Assembly: GCF_947496075.1 (NCBI RefSeq)
Contig: NZ_CANMBJ010000002.1
Span: 868,001-932,000 of the forward strand
Reading direction: 5' to 3'
DNA: 64,000 bases
Origin: an uncultured Tateyamaria sp.
GTDB lineage: Bacteria > Pseudomonadota > Alphaproteobacteria > Rhodobacterales > Rhodobacteraceae
Notes under the pieces: model-generated
Told to the model about the DNA's origin: nothing
What the model saw: only the letters and a program-made list of their open reading frames with translations
Databases searched by the model: none
Made by a program: the position numbers and the translations under genes
In this document: positions 30,400 through 38,619 of the stretch, piece after piece
Layout: the number at the start of each line of letters is the position of its first letter
Numbering within the stretch: the first letter of the stretch is position 1

Positions 30400-31842
30400 T
30401 CAACTCGCCATACGCTCTTCAAAGCTCAGGCCAATGAAACTGGGCGTATGATCACCCAATCCAACAACCTTGTTGCCACCACGATCATCGCGGGACGACC
30501 GGCTGCGGCTGGAGGATGAGCGGCTGCGCGATTTCGAAGAGGTGTCCTCGCGCGGCGTTTCTGCCTTGGCTTCGGTTATCGCTTCGACAGGTGTTTCGGT
30601 TTTCGGTTCCGACTTTGACCGTGACGACCGGCTGCGTGTCGATTTCGGCTTCTCTTCAGCCTCGGGTTTGTCAGCCGCCACAGGTTTGGACGGCTTCACC
30701 GGGTTGTCGAGGCGCGGGATTTCCTTCTGGATCAGCTTCTCGACCGCGTCGAACTGCTTTTCATCGCGGGGCACGCAGATGGTAATCGCCTTGCCCGCGC
30801 GCCCGGCGCGGCCGGTCCGACCGATGCGGTGAACATAGTCCTCGGGGTGGCCGGGGACATCGAAGTTGAACACGTGGCTCACCGACGGCACATCAAGGCC
30901 GCGCGCCGCCACATCCGACGCCACAAGGATACGCAGTTCACCGTTGCGGAAGCCATCCAGTGTGCGGGTCCGTTGTGACTGATCCAGATCACCGTGGATC
31001 GGGGCAGCATCATATTTGTATTTTTTCAAAGACTTGGCGACGATATCTACATCCGTCTTGCGGTTGCAGAAGATGATCGCATTGGTCAGCTTTTCGCCTT
31101 CGGCATCGATCAGGCCGCGCAGAACCTTGCGCTTTTCGGACGCCTCACGGTCTTTGCGCGAGCCTTTGAACATGACAACGCCCTGTTCGATCGTCTCGGA
31201 TGCCGTGGCCTGACGGGCCACTTCGATACGTTCCGGGTTTGACAGGAAGGTGTTGGTGATGCGCTCGATCTCGGGCGCCATGGTGGCCGAGAAGAACAGC
31301 GTCTGGCGGGTAAAAGGCGTTAGGCCAAAGATGCGTTCGATGTCAGGGATGAAACCCATGTCCAGCATCCGGTCCGCTTCGTCCACGACCATGACCTTCA
31401 CGTCATTCAGGATCAGCTTACCGCGTTCGAAATGGTCAAGCAGACGACCGGGGGTGGCGATCAATACGTCGACGCCCTTGTCGATCAGCAGGTCCTGTTC
31501 CTTGAAGCTGACGCCGCCGATCAGCAGTGCCTTGGTCAGCTTCACATGCTTGGCATAGGTGTCGAAGTTCTCGGCCACCTGTGCCGCCAGTTCGCGTGTC
31601 GGACACAGCACAAGGCTGCGCGGCATCCGGGCGCGGGCGCGGCCACGGGCCAGCGCGGTGATCAGGGGTAGTGTGAAGCTCGCGGTCTTGCCGGTGCCGG
31701 TCTGGGCGATCCCCAGAACATCACGCCCGTCCAAGGCGGCGGGAATCGCACCCGCCTGAATTGGGGTTGGCGTTTCATAGCCAGCTTCATCGATGGCTTT
31801 CAGCACCTTGGGATTCAGGTTCAGATCAGAAAATTTTGTCAT
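30400..31842 (-). CDS. DEAD-box ATP-dependent RNA helicase (RhlE type)
   Basis: A 480-residue helicase. Core motifs in order: Q motif (YETPTPIQAGAIPAAL), AQTGTGKT (I), PTRELAAQ (Ia), TPGRLLDH (Ib), VDEADRMLDMGF (II), FSATM (III), IIFCNRKTDVD (IV), DVAARGLDVPSVSHV (V) and HRIGRTGRAGRAG (VI). Residues after about 385 form a charged, disordered tail ending in Arg/Ser repeats and DDRGG. The ATG at 31842 gives the canonical start MTKFSDLNL; the longer frame upstream has no homology. It converges on rnj across a shared terminator. A role in RNA decay or ribosome assembly is likely. Confidence 0.94.
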   Translation of the reverse strand: MTKFSDLNLNPKVLKAIDEAGYETPTPIQAGAIPAALDGRDVLGIAQTGTGKTASFTLPLITALARGRARARMPRSLVLCPTRELAAQVAENFDTYAKHVKLTKALLIGGVSFKEQDLLIDKGVDVLIATPGRLLDHFERGKLILNDVKVMVVDEADRMLDMGFIPDIERIFGLTPFTRQTLFFSATMAPEIERITNTFLSNPERIEVARQATASETIEQGVVMFKGSRKDREASEKRKVLRGLIDAEGEKLTNAIIFCNRKTDVDIVAKSLKKYKYDAAPIHGDLDQSQRTRTLDGFRNGELRILVASDVAARGLDVPSVSHVFNFDVPGHPEDYVHRIGRTGRAGRAGKAITICVPRDEKQFDAVEKLIQKEIPRLDNPVKPSKPVAADKPEAEEKPKSTRSRSSRSKSEPKTETPVEAITEAKAETPREDTSSKSRSRSSSSRSRSSRDDRGGNKVVGLGDHTPSFIGLSFEERMAS

Positions 31843-31965
31843 GTATGTCCGTTGGTTGCGGACACTGACTTGGCCCGCGGCGTATGATGATGTTAGCCGG
31901 AGTGGCCCAAAGGGAGCACCGTGCCCCAACATGCTGCGCGTCCATAGCAAAGGCGCTGCTTCGCG

Positions 31966-32898
31966 TCAAACCGCGCCGTTGGGGAAATGCTTGGCCATCA
32001 GGGCGTCGAGGTTCAAATCGACCTCGCGCAAGAGACCGTGCGCTTGCAATCGGGCACGCATGTCGGGGCTGTCGCCGATCACCTCGTCATAAAACGCACG
32101 CAGCCCATCTTCGCCCTCAGTCGCTTCCAGATGCTTGAACATCTCATGTAGTGTCATCCCACCTTTCTCGGGTGTCATGGCAGGCTTGAGGTCCGCGCGG
32201 TAGGACCCCTTTTCGAGCCGGTATGCATAGGTGGCCCGCCAAGCCTCCCAGGATTTGGCGTGACAATGCGCGAGTTCTATCTCGGGCAGTTCGACAGCGT
32301 TCGCTAACATCTGGCCGCTTTGAAAGGCATTGTGGATGCGGACCTGGATGTCCGGCAGGCCGGTGCGGACAAAAAGCTTGCCTGCAACATGGCTGAGGAA
32401 GCCACCTTTCACATATGCGCCGAATGTGGGGTAGGTCGCGCGTACGATCTTTGCCCTGTTCGAACCCGGTGGCAGATATGCCTTGAACGCGTTGTCAGAC
32501 CCGCCCAGCACTTCCATCGGGCGGACGCGGGCGTGTTGTTGTTTGGTGTCCAAAGCCACCAGACGCTCTGAAACTGACTGGTCTGGCACCAGAAATTCGT
32601 CAGCATCCATGTGGATCAACCAATCCACCTCGGGCCGCCGGTTGTACGCATGTGTCGCATTCTTTGTCTGGCGCACCTGATGCTTGACTGGACGCCCACC
32701 CTGTTGCTTCCAGTAGGTGGCATCGCATGTTTGAACGCGCACTTTCGGGTGCTTTTTCAGATGGTTGAAAGCGTCCTGATTGTCATCGTCCAGATAGATG
32801 TAGAGCCGATGCGCGCCCAGCTCGATGTGATGGGCCGCAAAGCGCAGGATGTCTTGGGTCGGGGCAAGAATGGTTGCTGAGAGACCCCACTTGACCAT
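31966..32898 (-). CDS. glycosyltransferase family 2-like protein (first of tandem pair)
   Basis: A 310-residue protein with an N-terminal Rossmann-like GT domain. HIELGAHRLYIYLDDDNQD and the DxD-containing DWLIHMDADEFLVP (nucleotide-sugar and metal site) identify it as the Glyco_tranf_2_4 type common in Roseobacter genomes. The C-terminal part (about 190-310) is helical. It begins three bases after the stop of its paralogue, and both share the order of motifs along their length, so they arose by tandem duplication. The acceptor is unknown. The C-terminal LREVDLNLDALMAKHFPN recurs in the neighbour as LRVEALNLDAKVERFFGN. Confidence 0.8.
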   Translation of the reverse strand: MVKWGLSATILAPTQDILRFAAHHIELGAHRLYIYLDDDNQDAFNHLKKHPKVRVQTCDATYWKQQGGRPVKHQVRQTKNATHAYNRRPEVDWLIHMDADEFLVPDQSVSERLVALDTKQQHARVRPMEVLGGSDNAFKAYLPPGSNRAKIVRATYPTFGAYVKGGFLSHVAGKLFVRTGLPDIQVRIHNAFQSGQMLANAVELPEIELAHCHAKSWEAWRATYAYRLEKGSYRADLKPAMTPEKGGMTLHEMFKHLEATEGEDGLRAFYDEVIGDSPDMRARLQAHGLLREVDLNLDALMAKHFPNGAV

Positions 32899-32901
32899 CC
32901 C

Positions 32902-33855
32902 TCAATCCTCCAGATTTCCGAAGAAACGTTCGACCTTGGCATCCAGGTTCAGCGCTTCTACGCGAAGCAAACCATGTTCCTTCAAAAGCGCAATCCGCTC
33001 ACTTGTCGGCACACAAAGCTCTGTATGGAATGCACGCAATGCGTCTGGTTCCGGGTCATCCATCAAAGCTCTGAACAGGTGACCCCGCAGGTTCGTTTCA
33101 CCGTTGCGGTCATGGTAGCTGCCCTTTGACAAGCGGTAGGCCAAATGCCGTTCAAACGTCTTGAAATCGGGGGCGTGGGCGTGCCCGAGTTCGACACCCG
33201 GAAGCAGTGCGGCCCCCGGAACCGGCTGACCGGCATGGTGCAGCGCGTGGATGCCCAGGCGGACATTTGGCAACCCGGTGCGTGCCGCAATTTTTGGGGA
33301 ACGTGTGCCGATGAACCCGCCGGGGATGTGCTCTCCGAACACCGGGTAGATGGTACGTCGGATCGTCTTTGAGGCCGGGCGTTTGAAGTGATGCGGGTCT
33401 AAGGAACCCTCCATCATTTCAACAGGTTGCAGTTCGATATGCGACGCATCGGGCTCAACTGCGGCCAACAGCTCGGCGAGGGGGTGCGGGCTCAGAATAA
33501 ACTCGTCCACATCGATATGTATCAGCCAATCCAGTTGGCTCACCCGGTAGGTTCGGGCGGCATTGAACATTTGCCGCCTCTGGTGGGTTGCCCGGGCACG
33601 GCTGGGCTTGCCTTGCCAATACCTGTCGTCACATTGCGTGAAGCGCACCCGTGGATGTGCGAGCCGTTCAGCGATGGACGGGTCAGGTACATCCAGATGG
33701 ATGCGGATGCGTTGGGCGCCAAGATCGAGGTGAAAGGCGATGAATTCCGCGATCTTGCGCAACGGCGCTTTGACCGTGGACACGATGCCCCAACGCAGTT
33801 TTGCCGGGTCTGTTTGAACCGGCTGCGGGACCGGGATTTGCGGCCCGTTGGTCAT
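32902..33855 (-). CDS. glycosyltransferase family 2-like protein (second of tandem pair)
   Basis: A 317-residue paralogue of the gene at 31966, with a short Pro-rich N-terminal extension. HLDLGAQRIRIHLDVPDPS replaces the acidic YLDDDN of its partner. The DxD motif is kept in DWLIHIDVDEFILSP, and YRLSKGSYHDR matches YRLEKGSYRAD. It follows prfC by four bases, so prfC and both glycosyltransferase genes form one operon. Sequence divergence between the copies suggests different acceptors, or an old duplication. Confidence 0.8.
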   Translation of the reverse strand: MTNGPQIPVPQPVQTDPAKLRWGIVSTVKAPLRKIAEFIAFHLDLGAQRIRIHLDVPDPSIAERLAHPRVRFTQCDDRYWQGKPSRARATHQRRQMFNAARTYRVSQLDWLIHIDVDEFILSPHPLAELLAAVEPDASHIELQPVEMMEGSLDPHHFKRPASKTIRRTIYPVFGEHIPGGFIGTRSPKIAARTGLPNVRLGIHALHHAGQPVPGAALLPGVELGHAHAPDFKTFERHLAYRLSKGSYHDRNGETNLRGHLFRALMDDPEPDALRAFHTELCVPTSERIALLKEHGLLRVEALNLDAKVERFFGNLED

Positions 33856-33859
33856 GTCG

Positions 33860-35470
33860 TCAGACCATCATTTCCTTGGTCGCGCTCAGTGTTACATCCG
33901 GATAGTCGCGGGCCACGCGGTCGATGTCCCACTGCAGACGGGTCAGGTAGACGATGTCGCCATCGTGGTCGTGGCTGATGTGCTGTTTGTTACTTTCCGA
34001 AAATTTATCAACGGCTTGTTTGTCACCGCTCACCCAGCGGGCAGAGGTGAATTGTGATTGTTCGAACCGCACGGGCAGCCCGTATTCCAGCTCGATCCGG
34101 CTGGCGAGTACTTCGAATTGCAGTGCGCCAACTACACCAACGATAAAGCCCGAGCCGATGGACGGTTTGAAAACCTTGGCCGCCCCTTCCTCTGCAAATT
34201 GCATCAACGCCTTTTCCAGATGCTTGGCCTTCAATGGATCGCCAGCGCGGACACCTTGTAGCAGTTCAGGCGCAAAGCTGGGAATACCTGTAACACGCAA
34301 AGCTTCACCTTCGGTTAACGTGTCACCGATGCGCAATTGGCCGTGGTTCGGAATGCCGATGATGTCGCCGGCCCAAGCCTCTTCCGCCAGTTCGCGGTCG
34401 GAGGCGAGGAACATGACAGGGTTCGAGATCGCCATGGGTTTCTTGGATCGCACGTGGGTCAGTTTCATGCCGCGTTTGAAGTGACCCGAGGCCATTCGGA
34501 CAAAAGCCACGCGGTCACGGTGCTTGGGATCCATGTTGGCCTGCACTTTGAAGACAAAGCCGGAAACCTTTGTTTCTTCGGGTGAAATTTGGCGCGGTTG
34601 GGCGGATTGAACCTGTGGCTGGGGGCCATAGTTGGCGATGCCGTTCATCAGTTCCTTGACGCCAAACGAGTTGATCGCCGAGCCAAACCAGATCGGTGTC
34701 AGCGTGCCTTGCAGCATCGCCTCGGCATCCAGCGGTGGCAGCAACTCGCGGGCCATTTCAAGTTCTTCGCGGAGCTGGTTCAATTGTGCTTCGGGGATGT
34801 ACTCGGCCAGCTTGGGGTCGTCCAAGCCGTTGATTTCAATGCTTTCCGCGACCTTGTTGCGGTCCGCGCGGTCCATGAGTTCCAAGCGGTCGCGCAGGAT
34901 GTCGTAGCAGCCGATGAAGTCGCGTCCCACACCGATGGGCCAGGAGGCCGGAGTGACGTCGATGGCAAGGTTTTCCTGAATTTCGTCAATGATCTCAAAG
35001 ACGTCGCGGCTTTCGCGGTCCATCTTGTTACAGAATGTCAGGATGGGCAGGTCACGCAGGCGGCAGACCTCGAACAGTTTTTGGGTCTGACTTTCGACCC
35101 CTTTGGCGCCGTCGATCACCATGATCGCTGCATCCACGGCTGTCAGCGTACGATAGGTGTCTTCGGAGAAGTCGGAGTGGCCAGGCGTGTCTACAAGGTT
35201 GAAGCGGAACGTATTGGTTTTGCTTGTGAAATCAAAGGACATCGCCGAGGCTGAAACCGAGATGCCGCGGTCTTTCTCCATCGCCATAAAGTCGGAACGG
35301 GTGCGCCGTGCCTCACCCTTGGCGCGGACCTGTCCAGCCATCTGGATAGCCCCGCCGAACAGCAGGAACTTTTCGGTCAGGGTCGTCTTGCCCGCGTCGG
35401 GGTGCGAGATGATCGCGAAGGTGCGGCGACGGGCAATTTCGGGGGGCAATTCAGGGCGGTTATCCAACAT
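33860..35470 (-). CDS. prfC: peptide chain release factor 3
   Basis: A 536-residue translational GTPase that recycles RF1 and RF2 after termination. The G-domain motifs are intact: SHPDAGKTTLTEKF (G1), the switch I region with RGISVSASAMSF, DTPGHSDFSEDTYR (G3) and NKMDRE (G4), followed by domains II and III (VGVVGALQFEVLASRIELEY). Length matches the family. The start is an ATG at 35470, with about 190 bases of shared upstream region to the divergent ribbon-helix-helix gene. Confidence 0.95.
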   Translation of the reverse strand: MLDNRPELPPEIARRRTFAIISHPDAGKTTLTEKFLLFGGAIQMAGQVRAKGEARRTRSDFMAMEKDRGISVSASAMSFDFTSKTNTFRFNLVDTPGHSDFSEDTYRTLTAVDAAIMVIDGAKGVESQTQKLFEVCRLRDLPILTFCNKMDRESRDVFEIIDEIQENLAIDVTPASWPIGVGRDFIGCYDILRDRLELMDRADRNKVAESIEINGLDDPKLAEYIPEAQLNQLREELEMARELLPPLDAEAMLQGTLTPIWFGSAINSFGVKELMNGIANYGPQPQVQSAQPRQISPEETKVSGFVFKVQANMDPKHRDRVAFVRMASGHFKRGMKLTHVRSKKPMAISNPVMFLASDRELAEEAWAGDIIGIPNHGQLRIGDTLTEGEALRVTGIPSFAPELLQGVRAGDPLKAKHLEKALMQFAEEGAAKVFKPSIGSGFIVGVVGALQFEVLASRIELEYGLPVRFEQSQFTSARWVSGDKQAVDKFSESNKQHISHDHDGDIVYLTRLQWDIDRVARDYPDVTLSATKEMMV

Positions 35471-35538
35471 GAGCGCCGTATATCCGGGGTCTTAAACCGG
35501 GGCAAGCGCAGCATGTTTCGGGGTCAGCAGCAGGGTGT

Positions 35539-35578
35539 CACCCCCCGTGCAGCATCCGTACACCCCCTGTGCACCCCC
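35539..35578. repeat. phased CACCCCC repeats in the prfC / RHH intergenic region
   Basis: CACCCCCCGTGCA at 35539-35551 and CACCCCCTGTGCA at 35561-35573 differ at one base and start 22 bases apart. A third CACCCCC begins at 35572, eleven bases later. Spacing of 22 and 11 puts all copies on one face of the helix. They lie about 80-120 bases before the divergent RHH gene and within 110 bases of the prfC start, so an operator is possible. Confidence 0.45.
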
Positions 35579-35659
35579 AACGTGCGCATCGGTCAGTGCA
35601 CGTTAACCCTTTGGTGACAGTCTTGCCCGGTGCGCAGATCGCAATCAGGAGCCGAAGCC

Positions 35660-36034
35660 ATGCACCAGAGCCAACGCAAAGCCCAACTGGACCTGATGGT
35701 GACGCTGGACCGTCATCAGGGCGAGATGCGGTACAAGCATATCGAAGAGTCGATCCCGGCCGCCTGGAACGGGCTGGATAGCTTCGATGGCGTCAAGCCG
35801 CACAAGACGCGTGTCACCATTCGACTGGATGCGGACATGGTGAGGTGGTTTCGCAAGTTGGGGCCGAACTATTCCCAGCGGATGAATGATGTATTGCGCA
35901 TCTATTGGTCTGCACTGATGGGTGGTCAGATCACGGCCTTTGTCGGGGACGATCCGATGCCGCGGATGTCACTGGAGATGAATGCGCTGAACAAGCGGAT
36001 GAAAGAGCTGAACGCGGAAATGGGGATCACCTGA
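35660..36034 (+). CDS. BrnA-like ribbon-helix-helix protein
   Basis: A 124-residue protein. The middle segment HKTRVTIRLDADMVRWFRKL followed by GPNYSQRMNDVLRIYW is the BrnA-antitoxin/RHH pattern: a DNA-binding beta-strand, then two helices. N-terminal residues 1-50 (RKAQLDLMVTLDRHQGEMRY) and the C-terminal helix (MSLEMNALNKRMKELNAE) may serve oligomerisation. The ATG lies eight bases after AGGAG (35647-35651). No BrnT-type toxin gene lies on either side, so it is an orphan antitoxin-like protein or simply a small regulator. Confidence 0.7.
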   Translation: MHQSQRKAQLDLMVTLDRHQGEMRYKHIEESIPAAWNGLDSFDGVKPHKTRVTIRLDADMVRWFRKLGPNYSQRMNDVLRIYWSALMGGQITAFVGDDPMPRMSLEMNALNKRMKELNAEMGIT

Positions 36035-36103
36035 GCCGTCGTGACAAAAACTGTCAGTGGGACGGCGTAGGGTTGGGATATTCATTTCAACGAGGATATC
36101 GCC

Positions 36104-36469
36104 ATGACGCTAAATGAAATTGCCGACAAACTGGTCGAAGGCTGCCGCAACAACACCTCGGCCGACAATCTTGACGCGCTCTATGCCACCGATGCCGTTT
36201 CGGTCGAAGCGATGGACAATGGCATGGGGCGGGAGGTGCAGGGTATTACAGCGATCCGGGGCAAGCATGAATGGTGGGAGACCACGTTCGACGTTTTGGA
36301 TGCCTCGGTTTCGGATGCGATGCTGCACCCGGACGACCGCTTTGCCGTGATCTTTGAGCTGAAGGCCAAGCACAAGGAAAGTGGTGAGGTCACCGACATG
36401 AAGGAAGTGGCGCTGTATACGGTTGCGGATGGGAAGATCGCGCGGGAAGAGTTTTTCTACTCGGTCTGA
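36104..36469 (+). CDS. SnoaL-like / NTF2-fold protein
   Basis: A 121-residue protein with the cone-shaped NTF2 pattern: an N-terminal helix (IADKLVEGCRNN), LYATDAVSVEAMDNGMGREV, IRGKHEWWETTFDVLD, and closing strands (FAVIFELKAKHKESGEV and VALYTVADGKIAREEFFY). It belongs with the SnoaL-like/DUF4440 group of small polyketide-cyclase-like proteins of varied function. It stands alone: 69 bases after the RHH gene and convergent with the universal stress protein across a hairpin. The substrate is not predictable. Confidence 0.75.
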   Translation: MTLNEIADKLVEGCRNNTSADNLDALYATDAVSVEAMDNGMGREVQGITAIRGKHEWWETTFDVLDASVSDAMLHPDDRFAVIFELKAKHKESGEVTDMKEVALYTVADGKIAREEFFYSV

Positions 36470-36501
36470 GCTTACCCGTTTGTTTCTTTCATCAATGATG
36501 T

Positions 36502-36531
36502 GCGCGAGAGGCGCATCGAAGTCTCTCGCGC
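36502..36531. terminator. hairpin between convergent SnoaL-like and Usp genes
   Basis: A perfect 9-base inverted repeat: GCGCGAGAG at 36502-36510 and CTCTCGCGC at 36523-36531, with a 12-base loop, followed on the plus strand by TCTTTC. The T-run is weak, so efficiency is uncertain. It lies between the stops at 36469 and 36558. Confidence 0.55.
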
Positions 36532-36557
36532 TCTTTCAGCAGTCTTTGTAATGCTGG

Positions 36558-37397
36558 TTAAGGTCTTGCGATCAATACATCGCACAGGGGTTCCCGCATC
36601 AGGTCGGTCGCCAGTGAGCCAAGCAGGCTGCGCGCCGCACCAACTCGCCCGTGGGCACCCACTGCAATCAAGTCAACGTTGCCGGTGTCTACCTTGCGGC
36701 GCAGAATGGGGTAGGGCACGCCCGCCAGAATTTCGAGCTGCTCCATCTGTTCCGATGGCAGGTCCTCGCCTCGCATCCAAGCTTTTGCTGCACTTTCTGC
36801 TTCTTGTCGGAACGACGCTTCGATTGCGTCGGCGGCGGCCTTGGTCTGCGACAGCATGCCAGAATAGGGGATGTGCAGCGCGTGCACCGGGTGAATGGTG
36901 GCGGTGGGCGCCAGGGCGTGCGCCATCCGCATGGCGCCGCTGCAGGCCGGGGAAAAGTCGCAGGCAGACAGAATCGTGGAATAGGCATGGTCGACCCGGT
37001 CCGTCACCAGAAGAACAGGTGTTGATATGCGCCGCACGATGCGTTGCATCGTCGTTTCACGCACGGCGTCCAGAAACGGGCGTTGACGGTGCGTGCCCAT
37101 GACAAGCAAATCCACCTCGTCCGTGCAGGCGCGAATGATGTTGGCGCTGGGATCCCCTGGTTCGGCCTTGATCGTCACGTTCACCCCGTCGCAGACCGAG
37201 GTGACGAACCGGTCCAGCGTGGCGCGGGCCTTTGCGTGCAGGGTGTCGATGATCTCCAATGGCATCGCATCGTCCAGCACCGTCAGAACCGTCAGCGCAG
37301 CACCATGTTCACGCGCGATTTGCGCGGCCCGGCGCACGGCCCGATCAGACCGGATGGACAGGTCTGTGGCAACAAGGATCGAGGTCAGCTTGGTCAT
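36558..37397 (-). CDS. universal stress protein with two tandem Usp domains
   Basis: A 279-residue protein with two Usp folds: residues 1-132 (ILVATDLSIRSDRAVRRAA through VDLLVMGTHRQRP) and about 140-279 (ILSACDFSPACSGAMRMAH through VDLIAVGAHGRVGAARSLLG). The second repeat has the Gly-rich ATP-binding end; the first has a degenerate version. An FNR/FixK-type box lies 58 bases before the ATG, so induction at low oxygen is likely. Proteins of this kind help survival under anaerobic or energy stress. It stands alone downstream of a Hint gene on the same strand. Confidence 0.9.
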   Translation of the reverse strand: MTKLTSILVATDLSIRSDRAVRRAAQIAREHGAALTVLTVLDDAMPLEIIDTLHAKARATLDRFVTSVCDGVNVTIKAEPGDPSANIIRACTDEVDLLVMGTHRQRPFLDAVRETTMQRIVRRISTPVLLVTDRVDHAYSTILSACDFSPACSGAMRMAHALAPTATIHPVHALHIPYSGMLSQTKAAADAIEASFRQEAESAAKAWMRGEDLPSEQMEQLEILAGVPYPILRRKVDTGNVDLIAVGAHGRVGAARSLLGSLATDLMREPLCDVLIARP

Positions 37398-37454
37398 TGA
37401 TGTCTCCGTTTCAGGTGCTTGAACCTGATGTGGAGATTGCGACGCCTGCTTGCC

Positions 37455-37468
37455 TTGATATGCGTCAA
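37455..37468 (-). promoter_or_regulatory. FNR/FixK-type binding site upstream of the universal stress protein gene
   Basis: On the minus strand the site reads TTGACGCATATCAA, nine of ten fixed positions of the TTGAT-N4-ATCAA consensus of FnrL/FixK/Dnr regulators. Its centre is about 64 bases before the Usp start codon, a distance suitable for activation at -41.5 with a short leader. It lies between the Hint stop and the Usp start. Confidence 0.75.
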
Positions 37469-37481
37469 GCGTCGGCGGATT

Positions 37482-38483
37482 TCAGCGCGTTGATGCCCGT
37501 TTGAGCAATTCGGCAACGTCTGGACGGTCCAAAAGCGTCTCGGTCACATCGAGGCCGGACAGGCCCGCGTCGGTGTGCGAGGTGAGTTGCGATGACACCT
37601 CTTTGGGCAAGACAGGCATTGTCCGTGTGTCGATCAACATGGATTCCGCCGCAATGCCTTCGGCATAGATGATCTGGTGGGTGTCGAACAGAAGTTCGAA
37701 ATAGTCCACGAACCCACCATCCTGTACCGTTACGCTGTCATTGTTGACCAGATGCCTGGCCTTGACGAGAAGTTCGGAACGGCCAGCACCGAGACGATCC
37801 TTGCGCTGGTAGATGAACAGCCGGTGATCGGGTGAAACGATCAGGTCGCGGTCGTTGTTCAATGTGCCTGCGCGAATGCGGATGGGGGCGAAGTCGCCCG
37901 TCGCCCGAACCGTCGATTGACCAACCCATCGCACCTCTTGCACACCATCATTGCGCGTCAGCACGCGCTCTCCGACCACCAGGTCTTCGATCGGTTTTTG
38001 GGCGCCGGAGGCCATAGTAATATGGGTGCCGCGGGTGAATCGGGCGCAGGTGAGATGCGCAAGTTTACTACGCGCTTCGTCCCGTTCGATGCCGACAAGG
38101 GCGTAACCGATCCGCGAAGCCAGCCGGGCGAGTGGCAGCAGGTAGACCTGATTGATATTGCCTGCAGCGTCCACTTCGACCAGCACGATGGCGTCCGTGA
38201 TGTGCCCATCAGGCGACATGAGCGTGAGGGCGCAATCGAGGTGGATGGCCGCCCCGGGTGCGCCGCATTCGCTGCCTTCCGCGACGGTCAGGTGAGCCGG
38301 GTCACCGGCATGTGTCGACAGCCGCATGGGTTGGGCTGACGCCGCCAGCGCATAAATATCATCCAGCAGCATATCGTCCGCATACGTCAAAGGGTCGCCC
38401 AGATTGGCGCCTTCACTCACCACAAAGTCTTCTGCGCGGAAGACGGACATGCTTTGCGCTGGTGTATGGGCGATCTTCGTCAT
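37482..38483 (-). CDS. Hint domain-containing protein (first of three)
   Basis: A 333-residue protein. Residues about 145-285 are a Hint (Hedgehog/intein-type) domain: Cys146 in LTCARFTRGTHI, IEDLVVGERVLTRNDGVQEV, RIRAGTLNNDRDLIVSPDHR with His220, LLVKARHLVNN and FDTHQIIYAEGIAAESML. The N-terminal 140 residues are not recognisable but contain STHAGDPAHLTVAEG and ALTLMSPDGHITDAIVLVEV. The C-terminal tail is helical. Roseobacters carry many such small Hint_2-type proteins, often linked to secreted or calcium-binding proteins; whether they splice or cleave is not established. No secretion system is adjacent. Confidence 0.75.
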   Translation of the reverse strand: MTKIAHTPAQSMSVFRAEDFVVSEGANLGDPLTYADDMLLDDIYALAASAQPMRLSTHAGDPAHLTVAEGSECGAPGAAIHLDCALTLMSPDGHITDAIVLVEVDAAGNINQVYLLPLARLASRIGYALVGIERDEARSKLAHLTCARFTRGTHITMASGAQKPIEDLVVGERVLTRNDGVQEVRWVGQSTVRATGDFAPIRIRAGTLNNDRDLIVSPDHRLFIYQRKDRLGAGRSELLVKARHLVNNDSVTVQDGGFVDYFELLFDTHQIIYAEGIAAESMLIDTRTMPVLPKEVSSQLTSHTDAGLSGLDVTETLLDRPDVAELLKRASTR

Positions 38484-38619
38484 CTGATTTGCTACTTGGG
38501 TAATATGCCACCCACTTAAATAGAATTGTGCCCCCCTCGGTCAACGATTTGGTCTTTTACTGGCGCATCAGTGAACGTCCCGTTACCTGTTGGTGTGAAA
38601 ACTGAATGGGAGAGCGATC

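Noticed and set aside
36104-36469. Reading the SnoaL-like gene as a toxin partner of the BrnA-like gene
   Set aside because: It has an NTF2-like fold pattern, not a BrnT/RelE-type nuclease pattern, and is separated by 69 bases.
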